Shown here piece by piece: positions 1 through 7,657 of a DNA stretch of 64,000 bases (within the stretch, counting starts at the first letter, position 1; each line of letters starts with the position of its first letter). The stretch comes from Bacteroidota bacterium (GTDB lineage: Bacteria; Bacteroidota; Bacteroidia; SXHM01): assembly GCA_947478465.1 (NCBI GenBank), contig CANJWH010000003.1:1-64000 (forward strand), in the 5' to 3' direction. A program made the translations under genes and the position numbers. The notes under the pieces are model-generated. The model did not search any database. It saw only the letters and a list, made by a program, of their open reading frames with translations, and was not told the origin of the DNA.

Positions 1-63
1 GCTATGCCGGGTTTTGCGGTAAGGGTTGCGGACATGGGGTGATGATTAAATGAGGGGGCGAAA
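1..63. other. window-edge fragment, possible end or start of an unresolved gene
   Basis: Two readings are possible and I cannot choose. On the plus strand the first frame is open from the edge and stops at 40-42, which could be the last 13 codons of a gene. On the minus strand an ATG at 35-33 opens a frame (M-S-A-T-L-T-A-K...) that runs off the left edge and would follow the SRPBCC gene in the same direction. Sequence to the left is required. Confidence 0.2.
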
Positions 64-543
64 TTAGTAATTCTTCACCACCTCCCTCCACCTCTCCGTT
101 TCCGCAAACTCCTTAATCATTTTATTACGTTCGGTTAAAAGATTGGTAAGATAGTTTGTAAGAACTAATTTATTGGCAATGTTTCCTAAAATCCCCAAAG
201 GAGATTCAAAATGAAAATCATCGGTCATAATAATAACATCACCTTCCTGACGGAACTGATGCTTATGGTAAATGGATTTAAAAGCGCCTTGCAGCATTTC
301 ATCCACAAAAAAATGAGGTCGTTCAAACTCCGTAATTTTTGAAGTCAACTTTTGCCAAACACGAAAATGTTTTGCGCGCCAGGTAACAGTTTCATTTAAG
401 CCAATCAGTCCGCTGATAGTTCCCGCAATAGCTTCTTCCTGTGTGTTGCCGGTGCTTAGTTTGTGCAGATCAATGCTTCGCGCTAAGTCAAAGCAGCGTT
501 CAATCGGAGCGTTGATGCGGGTTTCAAGATGGATATGAGGCAT
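64..543 (-). CDS. SRPBCC (START-like fold) family protein
   Basis: A 159-residue soluble protein with no signal peptide. The opening HIHLETRINAPIERCFDLAR is the usual first strand and helix of SRPBCC/polyketide-cyclase-like proteins, where a small helix-grip fold encloses a hydrophobic ligand. The later DDFHFESPLGILGNIANKL segment matches the C-terminal part of the bacterial 'cell division inhibitor'-annotated branch of this superfamily. Ligand and function cannot be read from sequence. The start codon lies 10 bases beyond the terminator of the Cys-rich gene upstream, so its own promoter or read-through must supply transcription. The family call is good; a specific role is not supported. Confidence 0.7.
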   Translation of the reverse strand: MPHIHLETRINAPIERCFDLARSIDLHKLSTGNTQEEAIAGTISGLIGLNETVTWRAKHFRVWQKLTSKITEFERPHFFVDEMLQGAFKSIYHKHQFRQEGDVIIMTDDFHFESPLGILGNIANKLVLTNYLTNLLTERNKMIKEFAETERWREVVKNY

Positions 544-553
544 GGTATAAAAA

Positions 554-592
554 AGAAAGTCAACCTGAAATTCAAAATCAGGTTGACTTTCT
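554..592 (-). terminator. rho-independent terminator of the Cys-rich membrane protein gene
   Basis: A perfect 15-bp inverted repeat (AGAAAGTCAACCTGA and its complement) with a 9-base loop lies just downstream of the stop of the 607-1107 gene. On the minus strand it is followed by a T run that ends almost on the ATG of the SRPBCC gene. Confidence 0.75.
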
Positions 593-606
593 AGTATGTT
601 GAAAAA

Positions 607-1107
607 TTATTTTTTCTCTTTAACAATCACTTCCACCTCTTTGTGCATCTGGCAGCCTTCTTTTTCGGCACCTTCGTTACAACATGCCATTTTGCAATTT
701 CCCTCATCCTTGCATTTGCCATCTTCGCCTTTCGGGCAAGTGCATTCTTCGTCTGAAACAATACACTTTCCATCTTCAGTCATTTTGCATTTGCGTCCGT
801 CTTCGGTCATGGTGCATCCGCCTTCCATGCCCCCTTCTTTATGGCATTTTTTCATCATCATGTGATGATCACCCTCTCCACCCATCATCATTTCGCGGCT
901 GCATTCTTTTTTACATTTTTTGCCGCCATGTCCCATTTTATCCACTCCGCGGAAAAGCTGACAACAAAGCATTAATAAAGCAACAATCAAAACAAGGTAA
1001 GAAACTAATTTTGAAAAAATTCCAAGATTTTCGTTGCGCACTTTTGCAAGCAGATGAACCGATGCAATAATTACTAATAACGTTACAGATAGAGTGAGGA
1101 AATACAT
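607..1107 (-). CDS. Cys/Met/His-rich two-TM membrane protein, putative metal binder
   Basis: 166 residues, not a family I recognise. Two hydrophobic segments (about residues 3-21 and 33-50, the second ending in CC) are followed by a hydrophilic tail with 13 further cysteines plus Met clusters (MMM twice) and HH. The tail contains a near-repeat, MTEDGRKCK and MTEDGKC, and pairs such as CTC and ACC. Charged Lys and Glu are plentiful. The composition suggests binding of soft metals such as copper or zinc, but there is no recognised metallothionein or heavy-metal-associated motif, so this is inference. The tail could face either side of the membrane. It is flanked by its own terminator at 554-592 and seems monocistronic. 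Confidence 0.6.
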   Translation of the reverse strand: MYFLTLSVTLLVIIASVHLLAKVRNENLGIFSKLVSYLVLIVALLMLCCQLFRGVDKMGHGGKKCKKECSREMMMGGEGDHHMMMKKCHKEGGMEGGCTMTEDGRKCKMTEDGKCIVSDEECTCPKGEDGKCKDEGNCKMACCNEGAEKEGCQMHKEVEVIVKEKK

Positions 1108-1151
1108 GATGTTTGGTGTTTAAAGGTTAATACTTAGTACGAATTTAAGAA

Positions 1152-1550
1152 TTAATCAATTGGTGGCGGTTGAATCATGTCTTTACGGACAAAAGCATAA
1201 GGAAACTCCACATTAATGCTGTTCAGGAATTTACGGGCTTCCAACTTTGTTCTGAAGTCACCAACGCGAACAATAAAATTAGGATTATTAAAATCAAGGT
1301 AAGCAGGAACATCAGGATATTTTGACACAAAAGATGAACGTTTTTCGTTTGCACGTTCGCGGGCTCCGTTTCCGGAATCAGAAAAAATCTGAACCCTGAA
1401 ACCGGGAAAGCCTTTGCCTTCTTCATTAAGGCGGATGTGTTTTGCAACCAATGAATCAATTGCCGGTTGGGCAACAACAGTTACCTGAGCAGATGAAAAT
1501 TTTGCAACTGCTGAAAAGGCAAGAAGGACAATAAAAAATTTAAAGTTCAT
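1152..1550 (-). CDS. secreted SPOR-domain protein
   Basis: 132 residues. An N-terminal signal peptide ends near KFSSAQ, typical of Bacteroidota exported proteins. The segment from about residue 50 (GFRVQIFSDSGNGARERANEK...FIVRVGDFRTKLEARKFLNSI) matches the SPOR fold: two beta-alpha units with the FxVRVGxFxxxxEA signature. SPOR domains bind peptidoglycan lacking stem peptides, so the protein is probably periplasmic and associated with the cell wall. Such single-SPOR secreted proteins are common in this phylum and their role is usually unknown. It has no operon partner here. Confidence 0.82.
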   Translation of the reverse strand: MNFKFFIVLLAFSAVAKFSSAQVTVVAQPAIDSLVAKHIRLNEEGKGFPGFRVQIFSDSGNGARERANEKRSSFVSKYPDVPAYLDFNNPNFIVRVGDFRTKLEARKFLNSINVEFPYAFVRKDMIQPPPID

Positions 1551-1563
1551 AATAATATTGTTG

Positions 1564-1571
1564 CAAATGTA
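1564..1571 (-). promoter_or_regulatory. putative -7 box (TACATTTG) of the SPOR gene
   Basis: TACATTTG on the minus strand matches the Bacteroidota -7 consensus TAnnTTTG. It lies 13 bases before the ATG at 1550, giving a very short leader. No clear -33 TTTG was seen. Confidence 0.5.
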
Positions 1572-1667
1572 AAACTATAACTGTTCAATAGTTTTGATAA
1601 AAACACATAGTATGCCACAATCTTACGGGCAGTTTATTTTTTACCTTCGCGGCAAGAAAAGTATCCC

Positions 1668-2381
1668 TTGGAAAATATTATTAAAATAACACACATCGCC
1701 AGGCACTATACCATTGGTACCGAGCTGGTAAAAGCGCTGAACGATGTTTCCATCAACATCAATAAGAACGAATACGTGGCGCTTATGGGCCCTTCGGGTT
1801 CGGGCAAATCAACGCTGATGAATATTCTGGGATGCCTTGACACGCCTACTGCCGGAAGCTATGTGCTGAACGGAACGGATGTAAGCAAATTGCAGGATAA
1901 TGACCTTGCCGAAATAAGAAACAAGGAAATAGGTTTTGTGTTTCAGACCTTTAATTTATTGCCTCGTTCCACCGCACTTGAAAATGTGATGTTGCCTTTG
2001 ATTTATGCAGGAATGGGTAAAGCAGATAGAATAATTCGGGCGCAGGAAGTATTAAAACAGGTTGGTCTAGCCGATCGGGTTAAACACCAACCTAATGAAC
2101 TTTCGGGCGGACAACGTCAGCGTGTAGCAGTGGCCAGAGCATTAGTAAATCATCCTTCTATTATTCTTGCCGATGAACCAACCGGAAATCTTGACTCGAA
2201 AACATCTGTAGAAATTATGGGTTTGTTTGAAGAAATTCATAGGCAGGGAAATACCATAATTGTGGTAACACACGAAGAAGATATTGCAAAACACGCACAT
2301 CGCATTGTGCGATTGAAAGATGGTTTTGTAGAATCGGATCAGTTGAATCCAAACATTACAAGAGTTTTAGCAAAAGCATAA
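1668..2381 (+). CDS. ABC transporter ATP-binding protein, MacB/LolD type
   Basis: 237 residues starting at TTG. It has a Walker A (GPSGSGKST, residues 41-49), a Q-loop ([11 protein letters not shown]), the signature [15 protein letters not shown] and a Walker [12 protein letters not shown], and closes with the H-loop VVTHEED. The order and the [20 protein letters not shown] stretch are characteristic of the MacB/LolD/FtsE group, whose ATPases work with four-TM permeases on lipoprotein sorting, efflux of large molecules or cell-wall regulation. No permease lies next to it. Instead its stop codon directly abuts the ammonium channel gene. A MacA-like adaptor and TolC are encoded at 58.8-61.7 kb, so it may serve a split system. 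Confidence 0.88.
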   Translation: MENIIKITHIARHYTIGTELVKALNDVSININKNEYVALMGPSGSGKSTLMNILGCLDTPTAGSYVLNGTDVSKLQDNDLAEIRNKEIGFVFQTFNLLPRSTALENVMLPLIYAGMGKADRIIRAQEVLKQVGLADRVKHQPNELSGGQRQRVAVARALVNHPSIILADEPTGNLDSKTSVEIMGLFEEIHRQGNTIIVVTHEEDIAKHAHRIVRLKDGFVESDQLNPNITRVLAKA

Positions 2382-3716
2382 ATGAAAGAAAAAGAACGAA
2401 AGAAAAAGTACGGAACCATAGCTTTTGTTTTGCTTTTTGCATTGAGTTTACTCATGGCATTTTTCCCTGCCAACCATCCCGAAGCAGTTGAAGGTTCAAT
2501 AGATACAGGAAATCTTGCATGGATAATTACAGCATCGGCTTTTGTGTTAATTATGACTCCGGGGCTTTCCTTTTTCTACGGTGGAATGGTAAAACCGAAA
2601 AATATTATTTCCACCATGCTGCAAAGTTTTATTGCATTAGGTGTAATTACTATTGTCTGGTTTACCGTAGGTTTTAGTCTTGCCTTTGGCGAAAGTATCG
2701 GTGGCATTATCGGCAATCCTATGACCTATTTTCTTTTCAATAATGTAGGAACCGCACCACACCCTCTTATTGGCAGCACCGTTCCTTTTGTGTTGTTCGC
2801 AGCTTTTCAGCTAAAGTTTGCAATTATTACACCAGCGCTTATTACAGGCTCGTTTGCTGAACGTGTGCGATTCTGGAGCTATTTGATTTTTATCACACTT
2901 TTCAGTTTGCTTATTTATTGTCCGCTTGCACATTGGACCTGGCATCCTGATGGATTTCTTTACAAATGGGGTGTACTTGATTTTGCCGGTGGCAGCGTGG
3001 TTCATATCTCAGCAGGATTTGCTGCGCTTGCAGGTGCAATGGTTTTAGGAAGAAGAAAATCTCATTTAATAAAAGAAGAATTTTCACCTGTTAATATTCC
3101 CTATGTAATTCTTGGAACAGGTTTGCTTTGGTTCGGTTGGTTTGGATTTAATGCCGGTTCTGCTCTTGGCGCAAATGCGCTTGCCGTAACTGCTTTCATC
3201 AACACTAATCTTGCTTCGGCTGCAGCTATGCTTGCTTGGGTGCTTTTAGATGCTATGCGCGGACGCAAACCTTCTGCGTTGGGAGCATGCATTGGTGCTG
3301 TAGTTGGGCTTGTTGCCATAACTCCTGCGGCAGGTTTTGTAGAATATGGTCCAGGAATTTTTATTGGTGTTATTGCAGCAGTTGTAAGCAATTATGCTGT
3401 TCACTGGAAAGAAACAAAATCAACCTTAGATGACACCTTAGATGTTTTCCCTTGTCACGGTGTTGGCGGAATTGTAGGAATGATTGCAACCGCAATTTTT
3501 GCAAAAGAAGGTGGAGTAATCACCGGCTCGTTTGAATTATTGAAGTATCATCTTTTAGCATTGGTCATTGTTTCGTTATTTACTTTTTTTGGTTCGGTGT
3601 TAATTTTTAAACTCACGAACTTTATCACCCCTTTGCGTGTTAGAGAGGAACAAGAACTGATGGGGCTGGATTTAAGTCAGCACAAGGAATCGGTTTTTAT
3701 GGCAAATCAGAACTAA
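2382..3716 (+). CDS. amt: ammonium transporter
   Basis: 444 residues of the Amt/MEP/Rh family, inner-membrane channels for NH4+/NH3. The protein starts with a basic tail and a hydrophobic segment, then the usual eleven-helix core. The family signature DFAGGSVVHISAG is present (pore His about 208), and the second pore histidine is in FPCHGVGGIVGM (about 359). The FFYGGMV motif of the first core helix is also seen. The ATG follows the ABC ATPase stop with no gap, and the stop overlaps the next ATG by one base, so the three genes are probably translationally coupled. No GlnK-type PII regulator is nearby, which is unusual because amt and glnK usually pair. Confidence 0.95.
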   Translation: MKEKERKKKYGTIAFVLLFALSLLMAFFPANHPEAVEGSIDTGNLAWIITASAFVLIMTPGLSFFYGGMVKPKNIISTMLQSFIALGVITIVWFTVGFSLAFGESIGGIIGNPMTYFLFNNVGTAPHPLIGSTVPFVLFAAFQLKFAIITPALITGSFAERVRFWSYLIFITLFSLLIYCPLAHWTWHPDGFLYKWGVLDFAGGSVVHISAGFAALAGAMVLGRRKSHLIKEEFSPVNIPYVILGTGLLWFGWFGFNAGSALGANALAVTAFINTNLASAAAMLAWVLLDAMRGRKPSALGACIGAVVGLVAITPAAGFVEYGPGIFIGVIAAVVSNYAVHWKETKSTLDDTLDVFPCHGVGGIVGMIATAIFAKEGGVITGSFELLKYHLLALVIVSLFTFFGSVLIFKLTNFITPLRVREEQELMGLDLSQHKESVFMANQN

Positions 3717-4267
3717 TGAAAATTTATACCAAAACTGGCGACAAAGGAACCACTGCACTCTTCGGTGGTAAGCGCGTTTCAAAAAGCAATATACGAATTG
3801 AGGCATACGGAACAGTGGATGAACTTAACTCCTATATTGGGTTAATTCGTTTCAAAGATATTGATGAACGCGCCATTGAAACACTTGGTGAAATTCAGGA
3901 CAGACTCTTTACACTCGGTTCTATACTTGCTTCAGAGCCAGGAAAAAATAACCTAAAAGTTCCCGATCTGCACGAAAGTGATGTGGAACTTTTGGAAAAA
4001 GAAATTGACGCAATGAATGAAACGCTTCCGGAACTAACATCATTCGTTTTGCCTGGTGGAAATGATGCAATCGGTTTCTGTCATGTTGCTCGTTGCGTTT
4101 GCCGCAGAGCGGAGAGAGACACCGTTCATCTTGCCCAAACCGAAGTTGTTCCCAACATCGTTATCAAGTATCTCAATCGTCTTTCCGACTATCTTTTTGT
4201 TCTTTCGCGCAAACTGACGTATGATGCGAACCTGCACGAAACGCCTTGGAAGCCCCGTATTCAGTAA
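3716..4267 (+). CDS. cob(I)yrinic acid a,c-diamide adenosyltransferase, PduO type
   Basis: 183 residues. It transfers the adenosyl group of ATP to Co(I) of corrinoids to make adenosylcobalamin. The ATP-binding N-terminal motif TKTGDKGTTALFGG and the helix-bundle signature CHVARCVCRRAERD, with the conserved RRAER, identify the PduO/MMAB family rather than CobA or EutT. Length is normal for a stand-alone enzyme. The start shares one base with the amt stop (TAATG), so expression is tied to amt. It implies use of adenosylcobalamin-dependent enzymes such as methylmalonyl-CoA mutase or class II ribonucleotide reductase; none lies in this window. Confidence 0.93.
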   Translation: MKIYTKTGDKGTTALFGGKRVSKSNIRIEAYGTVDELNSYIGLIRFKDIDERAIETLGEIQDRLFTLGSILASEPGKNNLKVPDLHESDVELLEKEIDAMNETLPELTSFVLPGGNDAIGFCHVARCVCRRAERDTVHLAQTEVVPNIVIKYLNRLSDYLFVLSRKLTYDANLHETPWKPRIQ

Positions 4268-4314
4268 GGTTTCCACAAATTTTCCACAACTATTTTTTTA
4301 TATCATTTAATTTT

Positions 4315-4322
4315 TACTTTTG
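4315..4322 (+). promoter_or_regulatory. putative -7 box TACTTTTG upstream of the DUF2795 gene
   Basis: An exact TAnnTTTG match in the 130-base gap before the DUF2795 gene. The ATG is 75 bases downstream, so a leader of roughly 70 bases is implied. No convincing -33 TTTG is seen. Confidence 0.5.
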
Positions 4323-4397
4323 CGGACTTGTAAAAACTGAATTTGTAAAAACATTGCTTCAACAAATTACCGTTGAATCGTTTAATAATATAGAACT

Positions 4398-4619
4398 ATG
4401 TATTGGACATTAGAATTGGCATCGTATCTTGAAGATGCTCCGTGGCCTGCCACAAAAGACGAGTTAATTGACTATGCCATGCGTTCAGGCGCACCATTGG
4501 AAGTAATTGAAAACCTTCAGGAAATTGAAGACGAAGGAGAAGTGTATGATGCTATTGAAGACATCTGGCCGGATTACCCAACCAAAGACGATTTTTTCTT
4601 TAATGAGGACGAATACTAA
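4398..4619 (+). CDS. DUF2795 family small acidic protein
   Basis: 73 residues, strongly acidic toward the C-terminus (DDFFFNEDEY). The core, WTLELASYLEDAPWPATKDELIDYAMRSGAP, matches the DUF2795 pattern, a short helical domain found in many Bacteroidota and Actinobacteria with no assigned function. It has its own -7 box and a strong bidirectional terminator, so it is a single-gene unit. It has no signal peptide or membrane segment and is presumably cytoplasmic. The short length and intact framing next to a terminator argue that it is real. Confidence 0.8.
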   Translation: MYWTLELASYLEDAPWPATKDELIDYAMRSGAPLEVIENLQEIEDEGEVYDAIEDIWPDYPTKDDFFFNEDEY

Positions 4620-4634
4620 AGTCCAAGTTATAAA

Positions 4635-4673
4635 ACAAAAAAGGATGAAATCACTGATTTCATCCTTTTTTGT
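4635..4673. terminator. bidirectional terminator between DUF2795 and pheT
   Basis: A perfect 19-bp inverted repeat (ACAAAAAAGGATGAAATCA and complement) around a single central base. The A run on the left and T run on the right allow it to terminate both the plus-strand DUF2795 gene and the minus-strand pheT transcript. Confidence 0.85.
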
Positions 4674-4680
4674 TGTTACC

Positions 4681-4698
4681 CGTCATAACGAGCGAAGC
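4681..4698. repeat. possible degenerate half of a dispersed CGTCATTGCGAG-type repeat
   Basis: CGTCATAACGAGCGAAGC resembles the left arm of the palindromic element at 52389-52462 (CGTCATTGCGAG...). No right arm is present. It may be a remnant or chance. Confidence 0.3.
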
Positions 4699-4715
4699 TT
4701 GAAATAATCTTTAAA

Positions 4716-7157
4716 TTATCTGATTGTAGCTCCCAGATTTTCTTTCAGCGTTGTTGTCATTTTTTCCATCACCTTACTGATAGTTTTATCATTCAGCGTA
4801 GCTTTCTCATCCTGAATGATAAATGAAATAGCGTAAGATTTTTTACCCGACTCCAGATTTTTTCCTTCGTAAACATCAAACAGATTTACTTCTTTCAAAA
4901 GATTTCTCTCAGTTTTGAAAGCAAGTTCTTTGATATCGGAATAGCGAACTTTTTTATCAACAAGCAATGCTAAATCCCTGCGAACAGAAGGATAAACAGG
5001 AACTTCAATGTATTTTACAGAAACTTTTTTAATCTGATTTAGAATTTCATCCCAATCAAAATCTGCATAGAAGACTTCCTGGTCAATACCCAGTTTTTTT
5101 AACACTGATTTTTTTACTTCTCCGAATTCAACAATTTTTTTCTTTCCTGATTCATAAACTGTGGAGTAAGAAAATAATTGAGAATTATTTTCAGCAGTTA
5201 CTTCTTTTGTCTCAATCCCCAGTTTAGTTATTACTGATTCAACGATGCCTTTCAATTGAAAGAAATTTGCGTTATCGGAATTGCTGTTCCAACTTTCTGA
5301 TTGTTTTCTTCCGGTTACAAGGACAGAGAATCTTTTTTTCTCTGTGTATTTCCAATTTTCTGAATCGCTTAAGTGATAGGTCTTTCCGAATTCATAAAAT
5401 TTTAAATCAGGATTTTTACGGTTGATGTTATGGGCAATCATTTCCAATCCGTTGAAAAGCAAAGTTTGTCGCATTACATTCAAATCAGTGCTCAATGGAT
5501 TCAGAATGTGAACATTTTTTGCTTTTTCAGTTTCACCCAAGAGGTCAGAATAATTTTCTGCTGTTAGAGAGTTGCACATAATTTCCAAAAATCCTTTTGC
5601 ACTGAGCAAATCAGAAATGGTATTTTTCACTTTCTCCACATCAGGTTTTGTGGAATAAGAAATTGATGAACGCAATAGTGAAGGAATTTCAACATTGTTG
5701 TAACCATACACTCGTAGAATTTCTTCAATTACATCAACCTCGCGCGTAACATCTGCCTTGAAAGGTGGAACAGAAAGCAACAAACCTGTTTCAGTTTCTT
5801 TTTCAACCCCGATTTGTAAATCGCGAAGAATATTTTTGATAGTTTCATTTGGTAAAGCTTTACCAATAAGTCTTTCACAGTTATTGTAAGAGAAATCTAT
5901 TTTGAAATTTTCAATGGCTTTTGGATATACATCAACTACCTGAGAAGAGATTTTTCCGCCAGCAATTTCTTTTATCAGTTTCGCAGCACGTTTAAGTGCG
6001 TACAGTGTTATATTAGGGTCAGCTCCACGTTCAAAACGGAATGAAGCATCTGTTTTTAATCCATGCAATCGTGAAGTTTTACGAATGGAAACGGAATTGA
6101 AATAAGCGCTTTCCAGAAATATATTTTTTGTTTCTGCACTTATACCCGATTTCAAACCACCGAAAACTCCGGCAATGCACATACCTTCTTCTGCATTACA
6201 AATCATTAAATCATTGGATGAAAGCTCGCGTTCTGTTCCGTCAAGTGTTGTGAATTTTGTTCCTTGTGGCATTTTTTTCACCACAACTTTGTGGCCTATA
6301 ATTTTATCTGCATCAAAAGCGTGAAGCGGTTGTCCAAACTCATGCAAAACAAAATTGGTGGCGTCAACAATATTATTAATCGGTTTCAATCCGATTGATT
6401 TTAATCGCGTTTGCAACCATTCAGGTGAATTTTTTACTTCAACTCCTGAAATGGTAACTCCTGAATAACGCGGACATGATTCAGCATCTTCAACAATCAC
6501 TTCAATTTTCAAATTCTCATTGTCAACAGAAAAAGTATCAATTGCAGGTATCTTAATACTTGTATCTTGATTCTTGCCCCCATTCATTACAGCTGCCAAA
6601 TCCCTCGCCACACCAATATGAGAAGCCGCATCGGAGCGGTTTGGTGTTAACCCAATTTCAAGAATATAATCATCTGCTATTCCGAAATATTCTTTTGCGC
6701 TTGTTCCCACTTTTGCGTTTGCATCCAACACCATAATTCCGGCATGGCTTGTCCCTAAACCGATTTCATCTTCAGCGCAAATCATACCTTCTGAAAGCGC
6801 ACCACGGATTTTTGATTTTTTGATTTGAAAAGAATCTCCGGTCACAGGATGAACAGTGGCGCCAACCACAGCAACAACTACTTTTTGTCCGGCTTCAACA
6901 TTTGGTGCACCGCAAACAATGTTCAGTAATTCTCCGCTGCCAACATCTACTTTGGTAACACTCAATCTGTCAGCATCAGGATGCTTTTCCCGTTCTTTTA
7001 CTTCACCAATTATTAAGCCTTCCAGTCCGCCTTTTACAGATTGAAATTTATCTATGCTCTCTACTTCTAGTCCGCAGCCAGTGAGTATAGCCGCAGTTTC
7101 TTCCGGAAAAATATTTAGGTCAATATATTGTTTAAGCCAGTTGTAAGAAATTTTCAT
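4716..7157 (-). CDS. pheT: phenylalanine--tRNA ligase beta subunit
   Basis: 813 residues, normal for bacterial PheT. Domains in order: the EMAP/tRNA-binding fold at about 39-150 (IIGEVKEREKHPDADRLSVTKVDVG), the B3/B4 domain with the editing site, B5 at about 400-475, the catalytic-like core, and the C-terminal anticodon-binding FDX-ACB domain (about 720-813, YPSVRRDLALLVDK). With PheS it forms the alpha2beta2 enzyme that charges tRNA-Phe. pheS is not in this window, so the two subunits are encoded apart, a common arrangement in this phylum. The Rid gene lies just upstream on the same strand (9 bases), so they may be cotranscribed. Confidence 0.97.
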   Translation of the reverse strand: MKISYNWLKQYIDLNIFPEETAAILTGCGLEVESIDKFQSVKGGLEGLIIGEVKEREKHPDADRLSVTKVDVGSGELLNIVCGAPNVEAGQKVVVAVVGATVHPVTGDSFQIKKSKIRGALSEGMICAEDEIGLGTSHAGIMVLDANAKVGTSAKEYFGIADDYILEIGLTPNRSDAASHIGVARDLAAVMNGGKNQDTSIKIPAIDTFSVDNENLKIEVIVEDAESCPRYSGVTISGVEVKNSPEWLQTRLKSIGLKPINNIVDATNFVLHEFGQPLHAFDADKIIGHKVVVKKMPQGTKFTTLDGTERELSSNDLMICNAEEGMCIAGVFGGLKSGISAETKNIFLESAYFNSVSIRKTSRLHGLKTDASFRFERGADPNITLYALKRAAKLIKEIAGGKISSQVVDVYPKAIENFKIDFSYNNCERLIGKALPNETIKNILRDLQIGVEKETETGLLLSVPPFKADVTREVDVIEEILRVYGYNNVEIPSLLRSSISYSTKPDVEKVKNTISDLLSAKGFLEIMCNSLTAENYSDLLGETEKAKNVHILNPLSTDLNVMRQTLLFNGLEMIAHNINRKNPDLKFYEFGKTYHLSDSENWKYTEKKRFSVLVTGRKQSESWNSNSDNANFFQLKGIVESVITKLGIETKEVTAENNSQLFSYSTVYESGKKKIVEFGEVKKSVLKKLGIDQEVFYADFDWDEILNQIKKVSVKYIEVPVYPSVRRDLALLVDKKVRYSDIKELAFKTERNLLKEVNLFDVYEGKNLESGKKSYAISFIIQDEKATLNDKTISKVMEKMTTTLKENLGATIR

Positions 7158-7166
7158 AAAACGTTT

Positions 7167-7589
7167 TTAAATAGTAGCAATCACTTTCAATTCAATAGCA
7201 ATGGGAGTAGGCAGACAATTTATTTCCACCGTTGTGCGGCATGGTCGATTGTCTTTAAAATAGTCAGCATAAATGCGATTGTATGTGGCAAAGTCATCCT
7301 TCATATTGGTAAGAAAAACAGTTACATCCACAATATTATCCCAACTGCTGCCGGCATCTTCCAGAATGTAACGCACGTTTGCAAATACTGAGTGACATTG
7401 CTTTTCAATGTCATAAGAATTAATTTTTCCTGCCGCATCTAACTCAACTCCTGGAATTTTTTTGCTTCCTTTTTCGCGCGGCCCAACACCGGAAAGAAAA
7501 AGTAAATTTCCAACCTTGCGGGCATGTGGATATAAGCCTACAGGTTCAGGTGCTTTTGAAGAATTGATAATTGATTTTTCGTCAGCCAT
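7167..7589 (-). CDS. RidA/YjgF/YER057c family protein (enamine/imine deaminase-like)
   Basis: 140 residues. The core pattern GLYPHARKVGNLLFLSGVGP, then the helix QCHSVFANVRYILEDAGSSWDNIVDVTVFLTNM and the final RTTVEINCLPTPIAIELKVIA, is the Rid fold, in which trimers hydrolyse reactive enamines or imines. In RidA itself an Arg near position 105 (PxRxxVxV) binds the acid group; here the sequence is NRPCRTTVEINCLP, so the Arg is kept but the surroundings resemble the Rid branch of 2-aminomuconate deaminase-like proteins. It lies upstream of pheT and divergent to the dehydrogenase gene. The threonine-related enzyme next door is suggestive, because Rid proteins quench 2-aminoacrylate and related intermediates, but that link is inference. 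Confidence 0.85.
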   Translation of the reverse strand: MADEKSIINSSKAPEPVGLYPHARKVGNLLFLSGVGPREKGSKKIPGVELDAAGKINSYDIEKQCHSVFANVRYILEDAGSSWDNIVDVTVFLTNMKDDFATYNRIYADYFKDNRPCRTTVEINCLPTPIAIELKVIATI

Positions 7590-7657
7590 ACAGAGTTATT
7601 TTACAATTGTGTAAAAGTATGCAAAGATTGATATTTTTACGCTCTAATATTTCAAAT

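Noticed and set aside
596-1070. Plus-strand ORFs opposite the Cys-rich gene
   Set aside because: Antisense shadows of a compositionally biased gene; no promoter and no recognisable domains.
7571-7657. Longer start of the SDR dehydrogenase
   Set aside because: It overlaps the start of the divergent Rid gene, and the Rossmann fold begins shortly after the ATG at 7658.
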